Source: Endozoicomonas acroporae
GTDB taxonomy: Bacteria > Pseudomonadota > Gammaproteobacteria > Pseudomonadales > Endozoicomonadaceae
Direction: 5' to 3'
DNA: 64,000 bases
Assembly (NCBI RefSeq): GCF_002864045.1
Contig: NZ_PJPV01000003.1
Location: 62,001-126,000 of the forward strand
The position numbers and the translations under genes were made by a program. Shown in pieces: positions 26,498 to 36,000 of the stretch (position 1 is its first letter; the number at the start of each line of letters is the position of its first letter). Below the pieces are notes generated by a model. The model was not told the DNA's origin and did not search any database. It saw nothing but the letters and a program-made list of their open reading frames with translations.

Positions 26498-27205
26498 TTA
26501 CTTGATATTGGTTAATACCCTGATCAAGGTTTCGCTCAGCTTTTGGCTGGCCTTGCCCAGGTTGTTCAGAAACTGCTCAACATTATCCAGTTCGATATCG
26601 ATATGATCGGTCACGGATTTGATGGGCAGAAAGTCGATGCCGTAAAGATGAGCGGTGGCAGCAACGGCGGCACACTCCATCTCTTTGGCCATTCCCTGGT
26701 TTTGCCTGATCCACTGCCTGTCGATATCCGGCATATCGAGGGAGTTGCCTGTGGTGACCACTCCCAGCTTATGCTCAATACCCTGAAAGTATTCGGGGCA
26801 GTAGGCGGTTGGATAAGCGCCCATGGCAAAACAGTCAAAGCCCTCCAGGGGAACCCGGTGGTCATGATAAACCACCGGCTGGTCGGAAGTGATGATATCT
26901 GCAATATCAGCATCGGCTGAAAAAGCACCGCAGGTTCCTGCGTTAATGATCAGTTCCGGAGCAAACTCAATAATGGCGGACTGGGTATTCAGCGCGGCAA
27001 ACTCGGTGCCTATCCTGTCGACACCGTACTCAGTGGATTTGCCATTCAGAGAGATAACGATCTCCTTACCGGCAAACTCACCCTGAAAGCGGGGGAAGTG
27101 ACTTGTCAACCGCGGATTGGCGGGCAGTTCGTGCAGTCCGAGTTGATCAATGATTGGCCGGGCTTCCGCTGCCATGGCCATAATGATCAGAATTCGTTTC
27201 GACAT
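26498..27205 (-). CDS. 5'-methylthioadenosine/S-adenosylhomocysteine nucleosidase-like protein
   Basis: PNP/UDP-phosphorylase superfamily hydrolase of 235 residues. LIINAGTCGAFSADADI contains the conserved nucleoside-binding Gly-rich turn, EMECAAVAATAHLYG contains the ribose-binding MEC/E pattern, and LPIKSVTDHID holds the catalytic Asp in SxTD. It probably cleaves MTA, SAH or a related adenosyl thioether. I chose the ATG at 27205 because it overlaps the upstream stop as TAATG; an in-frame start lies 10 codons earlier. Coupled to the SUKH protein. Confidence 0.85.
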   Translation of the reverse strand: MSKRILIIMAMAAEARPIIDQLGLHELPANPRLTSHFPRFQGEFAGKEIVISLNGKSTEYGVDRIGTEFAALNTQSAIIEFAPELIINAGTCGAFSADADIADIITSDQPVVYHDHRVPLEGFDCFAMGAYPTAYCPEYFQGIEHKLGVVTTGNSLDMPDIDRQWIRQNQGMAKEMECAAVAATAHLYGIDFLPIKSVTDHIDIELDNVEQFLNNLGKASQKLSETLIRVLTNIK

Positions 27206-27606
27206 TAGCTCTCCAGCCAGATATCCCTGGCCCATAACCAGATGGATGGCCAGCTGTCGTCAGTCACTTCACCGTCAGCCCAGTGAACCACTTCTCCTTC
27301 TTCGGAAATACCATAGTATTCCCCATTGCATTCGCAAATGGGGATCAGCTCTCTCGGCAGACCTTCAGCCCAGGCATTGGCCGCAACTTCCGGCAGATAA
27401 GTATGGGATTGGGGATCAGTGACCGTCACCGGTTCAATGGAGCCATAAATAACATCACTGACGTGCAATAGAAACTCCCGGAGTTCGTAGGGAAGGGGAA
27501 TCAGAATCTGTTCTTCCACTTCCACCAGCTGGTCTTCATCCGGGAGTTCCAGTGGGACTGACACATCCAGAGCCCGTTCCCGCAGTTCTTCAATAATATC
27601 TTCCAT
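27205..27606 (-). CDS. SMI1/KNR4 (SUKH) family protein
   Basis: A 133-residue acidic protein of the SUKH superfamily. LIPLPYELREFLLHVSDVIYG is the signature helix-strand region and PICECNGEYYGIS is the matching second half. SUKH proteins are often immunity proteins against toxins, but here no toxin gene is adjacent and the gene is translationally coupled to a nucleosidase. A housekeeping role is as plausible. Confidence 0.8.
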   Translation of the reverse strand: MEDIIEELRERALDVSVPLELPDEDQLVEVEEQILIPLPYELREFLLHVSDVIYGSIEPVTVTDPQSHTYLPEVAANAWAEGLPRELIPICECNGEYYGISEEGEVVHWADGEVTDDSWPSIWLWARDIWLES

Positions 27607-27633
27607 TGTATGCGACCTTTTTCACCCGCTTTC

Positions 27634-27791
27634 TGAGGGTGTTGCAAAAGTTATAAAAGCTTTGAACCACAAAGGCACAAAGACACAAAGTTTTTCTGGA
27701 CTTTCCTGAGCTACGCTCGGCAAAAAAAAGGCTTCCTTTGTGTCTTCGTGTCTTTGTGGTTCCCTTCTTTTTAAGGGCTTGCGCAACACCC
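27634..27791. repeat. inverted-repeat element, family E copy 1
   Basis: About 158 bp with terminal GGGTGTTGCAAAA and TTGCGCAACACCC, and inner inverted arms GGCACAAAGACACAAAG and CTTTGTGTCTTCGTG. A second copy lies at 52819-53018 and a fragment at 22733-22772. Confidence 0.85.
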
Positions 27792-27803
27792 GCTTTCTAC
27801 GGT

Positions 27804-27833
27804 GGGAATACCCGACAGAGGCAGGGTATTCCC
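27804..27833 (-). terminator. hairpin downstream of rhlE
   Basis: GGGAATACCC and GGGTATTCCC form a 10-bp stem with a 10-base loop. It lies about 40 bases past the rhlE stop on the minus strand, where an end for the helicase operon is expected. The flanking AAT/ATT run is only moderately T-rich. Confidence 0.6.
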
Positions 27834-27873
27834 GGTTTATTACTTTTCATCCGGCTGAAATGAATCAGCCAGA

Positions 27874-29202
27874 TCAGGACTTCCGTTTTTTCCCGGAGAA
27901 AACAGCAGGCCTTTTCTTTGGCGCAGTACCTGAAGGTTTTCTGGTGCTGCCATTGCGTGATTTATTACCCGAACGCTGTTTTATCGCAGGCTTTCGGGCG
28001 TCAGGTTTGCTTCGCTTGTTGCGGGTTTTACTGGCGGGCTCATCAATCTCAGCAGGACGCACCTCGCCATCTTCAAAGTAGGGCAGCGGTTCTATTTCCA
28101 GCGGTTTTTTGATCAGCTGCTGGATACCGGCCAATAACTTTTTCTCTTCCGGGTTAACCAGGGAGATAGCCCTGCCTTTTTGTCCGGCGCGGCCGGTGCG
28201 GCCAATGCGGTGCACGTAGTCCTGGGGAACTTTGGGCAGGTCATAATTGATGACCAGCGGCAGCTGTTCGATATCCAGGCCTCTGGCGGCCACATCCGTC
28301 GCTACCAGAACATCAAAATAGTTATCTTTAAAATCTTCCAGTGTGCGAATACGCAGGTACTGACTTTTATCGCTGTGAATGGGCTGGGCATTGATGCCGT
28401 CTTCTGCCAGCAACTCGGCAACCTTGTTGGCGGCTTTTTTGGTGCGGACAAACACCAGCACTTTCTGCCAGCGACCACCATGGATGAGATAACTGAGAAT
28501 CTCCGGTTTGTCCTGCTGGTCCACCGGGTAGAAAGACTGGGACACGGTGTTAGCGGCAGAGTTGGGGTTTTCCAGTTCAATCTTGACCGGATGGCGCATG
28601 AATTCATAAGCCAGCTGTTTAATGTCTTTGGAAAAGGTGGCGGAGAACAACAGGTTCTGACGTTTTGTCGGCGCGTTTTGCACAATGCGTTGAATATCGT
28701 CACGGAAGCCCAGGTCCAGCATCCGGTCGGCTTCATCCAGCACCAGTATTCTCAAGCTGTCCAGCTGGATATGCTGCCGGTTGATCATGTCCACGAGGCG
28801 ACCCGGCGTCGCCACCAGGACATCAGTGCCTTCTTTCAGAACCTGCAACTGATCGTCAATATCTACGCCACCATAGACGGCAGCTGTCTTGATAGCCGTG
28901 TGCTTGCCATAGGTCTGGAAACTATTCTCAACCTGAATGGCCAGTTCCCGGGTAGGGATCAGTACCAGGGCGCGGATGGCTTTGCTGGCTCTCATCTGCG
29001 CCAGGCGGTGCAGGATTGGCAAGGTGAAACTGGCGGTTTTACCGGTGCCGGTCTGGGCAGATGCCATCAGGTCACGGCCAGTTAAAGCCATGGGAATCGC
29101 TTTGGCCTGAACTGGGGTGGGATTCTGGTAGCCCGCTTCGTTGACTGCCTGAATCAGCAACTCATCCAGCCCAAGAGCGGAAAAAGGTAGGTTATTGCTC
29201 AT
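27874..29202 (-). CDS. rhlE: DEAD-box RNA helicase RhlE
   Basis: ATP-dependent RNA helicase, 442 residues. In order: Q motif PTPVQAKAIPMALTG, Walker A AQTGTGKT, PTRELA, DEAD box LVLDEADRMLDLGF, SAT, and C-terminal ARGLDI and HRIGRTGRAG. A basic, low-complexity tail (NKRSKPDARKPAIKQRSGNK) follows the helicase core. RhlE acts in ribosome assembly and RNA decay. Second in a two-gene operon with another DEAD-box gene five bases upstream. Confidence 0.93.
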   Translation of the reverse strand: MSNNLPFSALGLDELLIQAVNEAGYQNPTPVQAKAIPMALTGRDLMASAQTGTGKTASFTLPILHRLAQMRASKAIRALVLIPTRELAIQVENSFQTYGKHTAIKTAAVYGGVDIDDQLQVLKEGTDVLVATPGRLVDMINRQHIQLDSLRILVLDEADRMLDLGFRDDIQRIVQNAPTKRQNLLFSATFSKDIKQLAYEFMRHPVKIELENPNSAANTVSQSFYPVDQQDKPEILSYLIHGGRWQKVLVFVRTKKAANKVAELLAEDGINAQPIHSDKSQYLRIRTLEDFKDNYFDVLVATDVAARGLDIEQLPLVINYDLPKVPQDYVHRIGRTGRAGQKGRAISLVNPEEKKLLAGIQQLIKKPLEIEPLPYFEDGEVRPAEIDEPASKTRNKRSKPDARKPAIKQRSGNKSRNGSTRKPSGTAPKKRPAVFSGKKRKS

Positions 29203-29207
29203 GTGTA

Positions 29208-30560
29208 TTATTTCCTGCGCCTGGGTGGTTCAAAACCGGAATCGGTTGAGGTGGTTGCAGTGGTGGGTTTGGCTTCGGCCGCTGGTGTACGACGTTTGCC
29301 CACGTTCTTCTGCTCCCGGTGACGTTGTTTATCCGCCGGTTGTTTTTTACCAGCGCCTTTTTTACCGGCCGGTTTTTTCTTGCCGGCGGCTTTGCCGGAG
29401 CTTTTCAGCTTTTTGGGGCCTTTATAGCTACCCGGCAGTTCTTTGATGGTGCGTTTCTCAAACCGCAGCCGGAGGTAGCGTTCAATACCCGACATCCGGT
29501 TCCATTCGTCCGGCCCAATCAGGGAGATGGCCAGCCCCTGTTCTCTGGCACGTCCGGTGCGGCCAATCCGGTGGACATAGTCATCACCGTTACGGGCCAT
29601 TTCCAGGTTGATAACCAGTTCCACACCCTTGATATCCAGGCCACGGGCTGCGACATCGGTGGCAATCAGAATGTTGATCTTGCCATCCAGCAGCAGGCGC
29701 ATAACGTGCTTGCGCTCCCGCTGGTCCATATCCCCGTGGAGTACGCCGACCTTCAGGCCTTTAACCCGGATTTTGCCCACAAACTCCTCAGCCCGGGCTT
29801 TGGTATTGGTGAACACCAGGGCTTTGTCATAGGTTTCATTCCGAAGCAGCCAGATCAGCTGTTTTTCTTTATGGGCGGTATCGTCCGAGAGAATAATTTG
29901 CTGGTGGATATTGGCGTGCTTTTCCCGGACAGAATTCAGCTTCAGACGGGTAGGATCGTTCAATACCTGGTAGGCCATTGCACCCAGACCCCGGGCTTCC
30001 AGGGTTGCTGAGAACAGGAACGTCTGGCGTTCGCCATGGCACTCTTCCACGATGCTCAAAACATCGGGACCAAAGCCCATATCCAGCATGCGGTCCGCTT
30101 CATCCAGTACCAGGTATTCCAGGTCACTGAAATCGTGGTTGCCGTTTTTTATATGCTCAATCAGGCGGCCGGGGGTGGCAATAAGGATTTCCGGGTTTTT
30201 GCGCAGAGTGTTCACCTGGTGGCGATAGTCCTCACCACCAACGATCAGCCCTGCCTTGATGTAGGTGTAGCGTGCCAGGGCTTCACACTCTTTTAACACC
30301 TGCAGGCCCAATTCACGGGTAGGCACGAGCAACAGTGCCCGGGTGCTGGTTTTCGGTGAAGGGGTGGTGTGCATCTGGTTGAGCATGGGCAGCAGAAACG
30401 CTGCGGTCTTACCACTGCCGGTTTCTGCGCTGACCATCAGATCCTTGCCGGTCATAGCCAGGGGCAGGGTTTGTTCCTGAACCGGGGTGGCCTTTTCAAA
30501 CCCGAGTTCAGTGAGTGCTTTTTGCACCCGTTCATGGAGAGCCAGCTCAGAAAAAAGCAA
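29208..30560 (-). CDS. srmB: DEAD-box RNA helicase, SrmB-like
   Basis: A 450-residue helicase with the full motif set: PVQEQTLPLAMTGKD, AETGSGKT, PTRELGLQ, LDEADRMLDMGFGPDVLSI, FLFSATLE, ATDVAARGLDI and HRIGRTGRA. The order and spacing favour SrmB, a factor for 50S ribosome assembly, over RhlB or DeaD. The C-terminal tail is Lys/Ala/Gly-rich (KAAGKKKPAGKKGAGKK), useful for RNA binding. It is the first gene of the helicase pair. Confidence 0.85.
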   Translation of the reverse strand: MLFSELALHERVQKALTELGFEKATPVQEQTLPLAMTGKDLMVSAETGSGKTAAFLLPMLNQMHTTPSPKTSTRALLLVPTRELGLQVLKECEALARYTYIKAGLIVGGEDYRHQVNTLRKNPEILIATPGRLIEHIKNGNHDFSDLEYLVLDEADRMLDMGFGPDVLSIVEECHGERQTFLFSATLEARGLGAMAYQVLNDPTRLKLNSVREKHANIHQQIILSDDTAHKEKQLIWLLRNETYDKALVFTNTKARAEEFVGKIRVKGLKVGVLHGDMDQRERKHVMRLLLDGKINILIATDVAARGLDIKGVELVINLEMARNGDDYVHRIGRTGRAREQGLAISLIGPDEWNRMSGIERYLRLRFEKRTIKELPGSYKGPKKLKSSGKAAGKKKPAGKKGAGKKQPADKQRHREQKNVGKRRTPAAEAKPTTATTSTDSGFEPPRRRK

Positions 30561-30717
30561 TGGGGAGTTCCTCGACCATAGGGGAAATACGGTTTTCTAC
30601 TAGAAGGGGGATAAATGGTGATGTATTTTATGACTGATGACGTGAAAAGCCAATATGTGAAAATTCATAAATAGTGAGTGGTTTGGAACGTTTAACATGA
30701 TACGTTCAGGGTTCAGG

Positions 30718-32118
30718 TTACTGATGGTCAGATGCCTCTGGAGGCAGGGAGCGATTAAGAACGGTTATTTCTGGCTCGACAAGTTCGCTGACGGAGCTCG
30801 CTTTAATAATACCTTCATAACCAAATGTACCGGTAATCACGTGTTTTGCCGGTATTTTGGCTGTCAACTGGGCAGGTAAATCCAGGAATTTTAACGATGT
30901 TTGCGAATATACTTCTATTTCGCGTCTTTTAATGTCCTTATCGTTGTTTAATCCATCAAACAAGGTATAGTGCGGGTGTACTTGTATCCCGATAGGACTG
31001 CATTTTCCATGAAAATATCCGCTGGTTTGTCCATTAAGAAACTTTTTTAAGTAATACCGCCCTCCACCATGCGAAATGTCAATCAGCTGATTTTCGTCCA
31101 AAACCATGCCTGTTTCGGATATCTTATCCACCCAGCGTTCATACGTGTCATCCCAGTCTGTTTCCTCCTGAGTCTCTGATGGTTTAATTTCTTTAAGATA
31201 ACTATCCAGTTCATTGATTAACCACATGCCTATGACCCGACAGGCTTTGCCTGACAACTGGTCGTCATTTGACAATAGGTGTTTGTGAAAGATAACGAAA
31301 GCGAGGTATAAATTCTCATGCCGGATGGGAATACCAAAGTTACTGCCTGCTCTTGAGCCGAGAGATGCACAAATATCCATAAATAAATCTTTATTTTGCT
31401 TGTATACACAGCGGTGAATGATGTGTTTGACCAGGGTAGCCGTTTCTGGACGGGCTGATTTATCCATAAAATCGCTACTGTCCAGCCAATCCATAATGAC
31501 CTTGTCTTCCTGATCAGGGAAATCCAGACTGAGTCCCAACGAAACCAGTATTGCCGGGTCAATAGGCTCGGGCTGCATGCTAAGAAAATCTGAGCCTTCA
31601 CTCAGAAGAGGTATTTGTTTCTTACAGCGTTTAGCTATGTGATCAAACTCATCAGGTAACTCACTCTGGGAATTTTGACTCTCATCGGGAAAGAGGTAGT
31701 CGTTCACACGTACGGGGGGCTGTGTTTCAGAATTTTGGAACTCCGGGCGGGCGGGGTTGAAGCTTCGTTTCCACACATTTGACCCACTACCGGAAAGGCT
31801 ATCAGCGTTAAGTTGAGCAGGTTGGGAGGTGGATACAGACGATGATCTGTCCCTGGGATTGATCCCTTTTGTCAATTGAGTTTCATCTGCTGGTGCTAAT
31901 TCCTGTACACTTCGCTCCGGTAGTACAGTCGAGAGGCGGTCCTCAGGGGCCTGGCTCTTCAACGGTGATCGTCCTTCTGCAAGGGTGACTTTTCGACCGA
32001 GAAAAAAACCAATGATTCCTTTGATTATCCCCTTGATTCCCTTATGAGCTTTATATTCATATTTAAAAGCGTCATAACCTGTCAGTTGAATAGTATCTCC
32101 CTTTACCATGACAGCCAT
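30718..32118 (-). CDS. large protein of unknown function, effector-like
   Basis: No family recognised. The 466 residues begin with a basic segment (KYEYKAHKGIKGIIKGIIGF), then a disordered Ser/Pro/Gln-rich stretch (about 60-150), then a folded region with SLDFPDQEDKVIMDWLDSS and many charged residues. A late segment GGGRYYLKKFLNGQTSGYFH and the near-C-terminal HPHYTLFDGLNND look conserved but match nothing I know. There is no Sec signal or membrane span. I chose the ATG at 32118; an ATG three codons later is also possible. The long, mixed, non-enzymatic composition resembles the other candidate effectors in the window. Confidence 0.7.
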   Translation of the reverse strand: MAVMVKGDTIQLTGYDAFKYEYKAHKGIKGIIKGIIGFFLGRKVTLAEGRSPLKSQAPEDRLSTVLPERSVQELAPADETQLTKGINPRDRSSSVSTSQPAQLNADSLSGSGSNVWKRSFNPARPEFQNSETQPPVRVNDYLFPDESQNSQSELPDEFDHIAKRCKKQIPLLSEGSDFLSMQPEPIDPAILVSLGLSLDFPDQEDKVIMDWLDSSDFMDKSARPETATLVKHIIHRCVYKQNKDLFMDICASLGSRAGSNFGIPIRHENLYLAFVIFHKHLLSNDDQLSGKACRVIGMWLINELDSYLKEIKPSETQEETDWDDTYERWVDKISETGMVLDENQLIDISHGGGRYYLKKFLNGQTSGYFHGKCSPIGIQVHPHYTLFDGLNNDKDIKRREIEVYSQTSLKFLDLPAQLTAKIPAKHVITGTFGYEGIIKASSVSELVEPEITVLNRSLPPEASDHQ

Positions 32119-32253
32119 AAAATATCCCTATTTTTGGAATGATTGTTATGATAACAACTTTAGTACGGTAGTTAACAAGGTGATAGTTGCTGATGGGTAT
32201 TTGACCATTAGCTCAATTAACTACTTTTTTGCAAAAAAATGGCGATCAGGTTA

Positions 32254-32272
32254 CCAGGAGCCTGTCGGGCTT
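32254..32272. repeat. isolated repeat end
   Basis: CCAGGAGCCTGTCGGGCTT matches the solitary stretch at 14951-14967 and resembles one end of the element at 39094-39322. It lies between the unknown gene and rsuA. Confidence 0.4.
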
Positions 32273-32370
32273 ATTGATAGGCGCGAATGTTCCCCAGCTC
32301 CTTGCATTGTTACTGGCTATAACGCTCCTTTGATATTAACATCCCACTTTTCAGGCATAGTCTTCCCCGA

Positions 32371-33072
32371 ATGCGTTTAGATAAATACCTCTGCGAAAGT
32401 ACCGAACTCTCACGAGCCAATGCCAAAAAATGTTTGCACCGAGGTGAAGTAACCTGCGATGGCATTGTGGTGAAAAACAGTGCCTTCAAGGTGCCGGATA
32501 CCTGTGAAGTCCGTTTGCTGGGTGAGCTGGTCAAAGCTCGCGGGCTGCGCTATATCATGCTCAACAAACCCGAAGATACGCTCTGTTCCAATGTGGATGA
32601 GGTCTATCCATCGGTTCTCTCGTTGCTGGATATTCCCAAGGCTTATTCACTCCATATCGCTGGCCGCCTGGATGCAGATACGACAGGGCTGGTACTGATT
32701 ACCGATGATGGGCAATGGTCCCATCGATTGACCTCGCCCGTAAAAGTGTGTGGCAAGTGCTATCGCGTGCAATTAGCCGACCCGCTGCCAGAAGATAAGA
32801 CCGCAGAACTGATTGAGCGGTTTGCCAGCGGTATTGAATTGAAAGGTGAGAAAGCACCGACCAAGCCTGCCTTACTGGAAGTTCTGACACCCTCAGAGGT
32901 GTTGTTGACCATTACTGAGGGTAAATATCATCAGGTTAAGCGTATGTTTGCGGCCATTGGCAATAAAGTGATGAGTCTGCATCGCGAACAGGTTGGGGAT
33001 ATTGCCCTTGATGTATCCCTGAGGCCCGGGGAGTGGCGCTATCTGACTCAGGATGAAATCGTCTCAGTGTGA
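32371..33072 (+). CDS. rsuA: 16S rRNA pseudouridine-516 synthase RsuA
   Basis: Isomerises U516 of 16S rRNA to pseudouridine. 233 residues: an N-terminal S4-type RNA-binding part (MRLDKYLCESTELSRANAKK), then the catalytic core with the nucleophilic Asp in GRLDADTTGLVLITDDG, and KYHQVKRMFAAIGN near the end. Length and order are normal. Monocistronic; the F-box/WD40 gene converges on it. Confidence 0.93.
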   Translation: MRLDKYLCESTELSRANAKKCLHRGEVTCDGIVVKNSAFKVPDTCEVRLLGELVKARGLRYIMLNKPEDTLCSNVDEVYPSVLSLLDIPKAYSLHIAGRLDADTTGLVLITDDGQWSHRLTSPVKVCGKCYRVQLADPLPEDKTAELIERFASGIELKGEKAPTKPALLEVLTPSEVLLTITEGKYHQVKRMFAAIGNKVMSLHREQVGDIALDVSLRPGEWRYLTQDEIVSV

Positions 33073-33150
33073 TCGACTGGCCCGGAAGAATAGCAAATAA
33101 GCCCTGCTAATGAATGCCACCTCGCCACGGGCGCTATGCTCAGACAGTCT

Positions 33151-35247
33151 CTAATCATTTAACTGTGGTGCAGCTTGCGGACTTTTTTTGCATGGAGGCG
33201 GCAACGGCAAACAGGTAAGTTTTGAGGGCGACGGTGGCGCTAAATCCTTCCCATACAGGCACCAGACTTTAAATTGCGTGGCATCAAGGCTTATGGTGAC
33301 GATATGGCTGCTGTTGGCATTGAATTCTGCCAGGCCGAGCCGGTATGGGTGGTGCAGGGAGGCTTTTACCTGTAACTCTTTGCGATCAGCCTCAATGCCA
33401 ATGATCAGAGCTTTGCCGCTACAGTCACAGATGGCAACATGGGAGCCATCGTGGTTAAACTGGCCTGAATGAACCCCGCTTATTGTCACAATACTGCCGA
33501 TTTGCAACCACTGGCCACTGGCATTACGAGAGTGGATTCTGGCTTGGTGATTGATGCAGTGTTTTAGTGAGTTGTTTCCGGACAGGGTCAAAATTCGGCA
33601 GCTATCAGCGCTGAATTGGGTGGAAGTGATTGGACGTTCATGGGTAATGGAACGTTGCTCTGACCAGCTCCTGTGGTCTACATCAAACGCGTAGATTTTC
33701 GCCGAGCAATCATCACTGGCTGTTATTATCAGGAGACTATTGGGACTAAAGCGGGCAGATCTAACCCGCCCGGTATGGTGAATAACCGCTTTAAACTGCC
33801 AATTGTTGCCGGTGTCACAACTGAAGATTTTGCAGGTATGATCGCTACTGGCCGTCACGACATGTTTGCTGTCAGGGCTGAAGAAAGCTGTCCAAATCCG
33901 TTTTGAGTGGGTGATGTCGGCTTTTTTTGTCCAACGGCCATCGGCATTAACGCTGTAAATCGTTGCTGTCTGGCCGCCATTCTGATGATGGCTGACGGTG
34001 ATGATATGGTTGCCATCCGGGCTGAACCTGGCTGAGAACACCCTGCCATTATGGTTCAGGGTGGTTCTTGTCAGCCATGTGCCGTTGGCAAACTCATGGA
34101 TTTTTACGGTGTGATCATCGCTGGCAGTCACTAGCAGGCGGCTATCAGGGCTGAATTCAGCTAAATTAACTACCCCCTCATGGGTAATTCTCGCTGTTAA
34201 TGCCCAGCAGCCAGTTTGATCCACTGAGCAGATGTATGCACTCATATCTTCGCTGGCCGTCACTGCATGGCGACTATCGGGGCTGAAGGCAGCCGATACG
34301 ATCTCCTTTTCATGGGCAACGAAGAGTTGCCCTGCCCAGCAGTCAGTGGCAGTACGGCTGGAGATTTTTACCGCCCGGTAGCCACAGCTGCTCATCATAT
34401 GGCGTTTATCAGCGCTGAGGGAGACCGCCCTGACGCAACCCCAGCGTTGAATGGAGATCTCCCTGTGGTCAAGGTTCTTCGCTGACAGGACATGAATTTT
34501 TGCACAGCAATCGGCACTGTCACAGTTGGTTACCAGGTAGCTGACATCACTGGGAGTGAGAAGGCACAGGTTGGATTTAAAGGACTTGCACTGAATGTCT
34601 GATACTAAAGCCGGGTTAAAGACTGGAAAGTCAAACATGAGTTTAGCCACCCGGTAAAACAGGCGTTGAGGGAACGATGCTATCTTTTCCGGGTTGCAGG
34701 CCTCAAGGTCGTCTGTCGCCTCCCCGGCCTGCTGGCTGCAAAGACGGCTGACCAGCACTTCATCCCGGGTAAACTGCATAAGCCAGGCTTTCAGTTTATG
34801 TTGACTGATGTTTTTCGCGATCCGGGTGAATTGCTGCTGTTGTGATGTCTCGAACTGTGCGTACCATGCCTGGCTCCTGACGGTCAGAAGCCGGGCGGCT
34901 AAATTCCTTAAATCCAGACAGGTTTTTTCTATCGCCACAATATCTCTGTGTGATAAATAACCCAAAATCCGTAATAAAGGTTCACTTGGCATGGCCAGTA
35001 ATGGAAAGCAGTCCTGGCCAGGAACAATGGTGACATCGTGGCTGGTGCCATTTTCTGTCGGATCATTGGTCTCAGGTAACGGCTCATTTTTGACGGGTAC
35101 AACCTCAGTTTCTGTTGCCATTTTAGCGATTTTACTGGGCTGTCGATGATCGCATGTAGAATTTGCCTGTCTTTTTTGAGGCGTTACGGTCTCAAAAGCT
35201 AAAGCGTTATAGCCATTAGGCAGGCCAACTTTATTATTGGTATTCAT
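33151..35247 (-). CDS. F-box plus WD40-repeat protein (candidate SCF substrate-receptor mimic)
   Basis: A 698-residue protein with a strikingly eukaryotic domain order. Residues 82-120 read as an F-box: LLAMPSEPLLRILGYLSHRD, then IVAIEKTCLDLRNLA. From about residue 245 onward there are roughly ten WD40-like repeats, each carrying the SPDS.H(V/I)(V/I)TAS..(D/H) pattern, e.g. FSPDSRLLVTASDDHTVKI and FSPDSKHVVTASSDHTCKI. In eukaryotes this combination (Fbw7, Cdc4, beta-TrCP) links a substrate to SKP1-cullin ubiquitin ligases. The N-terminal 80 residues are disordered, with a short linker (VVPVKNEPL) shared with the gene at 38.3 kb. The small gene at 35250 precedes it by two bases. Host-ubiquitin action is inference; the architecture is seen directly. 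Confidence 0.88.
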   Translation of the reverse strand: MNTNNKVGLPNGYNALAFETVTPQKRQANSTCDHRQPSKIAKMATETEVVPVKNEPLPETNDPTENGTSHDVTIVPGQDCFPLLAMPSEPLLRILGYLSHRDIVAIEKTCLDLRNLAARLLTVRSQAWYAQFETSQQQQFTRIAKNISQHKLKAWLMQFTRDEVLVSRLCSQQAGEATDDLEACNPEKIASFPQRLFYRVAKLMFDFPVFNPALVSDIQCKSFKSNLCLLTPSDVSYLVTNCDSADCCAKIHVLSAKNLDHREISIQRWGCVRAVSLSADKRHMMSSCGYRAVKISSRTATDCWAGQLFVAHEKEIVSAAFSPDSRHAVTASEDMSAYICSVDQTGCWALTARITHEGVVNLAEFSPDSRLLVTASDDHTVKIHEFANGTWLTRTTLNHNGRVFSARFSPDGNHIITVSHHQNGGQTATIYSVNADGRWTKKADITHSKRIWTAFFSPDSKHVVTASSDHTCKIFSCDTGNNWQFKAVIHHTGRVRSARFSPNSLLIITASDDCSAKIYAFDVDHRSWSEQRSITHERPITSTQFSADSCRILTLSGNNSLKHCINHQARIHSRNASGQWLQIGSIVTISGVHSGQFNHDGSHVAICDCSGKALIIGIEADRKELQVKASLHHPYRLGLAEFNANSSHIVTISLDATQFKVWCLYGKDLAPPSPSKLTCLPLPPPCKKSPQAAPQLND

Positions 35248-35249
35248 CT

Positions 35250-35600
35250 TTAAAACTTCCAGGGTATGGCGTATGGGTGATCCTGGTTAATGGCGTGATT
35301 TAACTCGTGCGGTGGCTTTGAGTCTTCCTGAGGGAACAGAGATTTAATATCTTCGATCGGACGCACATGGAACTGGGTGAGGGTGTTTTGTAAAGGAATA
35401 TGACAGGTGTCAGCCCTGGAAAAGGTTACCGGAACTTTGTGGAGTTTATCGTTGATTGACTTGCCAGCAAAAAATCGGTAACGGTCTTCCTGGACCTGGA
35501 AGACATGTAACAGGAGGTAAGTGTTGCCGGAATTGCTACCGTAAGTCTGCAATTCGAAAGCTGCACCGACATTGTTCGCTGTTATTTTAGGGCTCTGCAT
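35250..35600 (-). CDS. small protein co-transcribed with the F-box/WD40 gene
   Basis: No family recognised. The 116-residue product has mixed strand-like segments (GNTYLLLHVFQVQEDRYRFF) and a polar C-terminus (HELNHAINQDHPYAIPWKF). There is no signal peptide or membrane span. The stop is two bases before the start of the F-box/WD40 gene, so the two are on one transcript and probably act together. A chaperone or partner subunit is a reasonable guess only. Confidence 0.6.
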   Translation of the reverse strand: MQSPKITANNVGAAFELQTYGSNSGNTYLLLHVFQVQEDRYRFFAGKSINDKLHKVPVTFSRADTCHIPLQNTLTQFHVRPIEDIKSLFPQEDSKPPHELNHAINQDHPYAIPWKF

Positions 35601-36000
35601 ACTCTTATTCCGTTAAGCTTGTGATTGGTATGTTGTTGAGTGTCAAACAGCCACCTTTTTAAGACAGGTTTCTGAAGAAAAAGTTCATGGGAACCAGTGT
35701 GACCGTGTTGGTAGGATCGGGTTCAGTTTCATTTGCTGAGATCATCTTGTCTGATGCAGCCGGGAAAACGACTGGCTTTCGATGTGCTGATGTTTGAGAA
35801 CCAACTGATCTGGTTTCGGTCAGCGTGCTGGCTGGACAAAAAGACTGGAGTTTTACCGATTTATCGGGGATCAGGCTCAGCGGTTTGGTATCGACGCCAG
35901 GCGAATAAGAAAAGGAGATTCAGCGGAGGTAATCAGCCCGGTGATATGGACGTCAGAGCGCAGCTGTCGGGCTACGCTCTAATTCCATGGCTGAGGACGA
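35601..36000. other. intergenic region upstream of the F-box gene pair and downstream of metG
   Basis: About 400 bases. It has GC content close to coding, and one plus-strand frame gives VTVLVGSGSVSFAEIILSD before hitting a stop, which might be decayed coding sequence, but I cannot name it. The promoter of the small gene and the metG 3' end lie here. No terminator stem stood out. Confidence 0.35.

Noticed and set aside
28180-29085. 301-codon open frame on the plus strand across rhlE
   Set aside because: It is the antisense shadow of rhlE, with no family resemblance, and the helicase on the minus strand has all its motifs.
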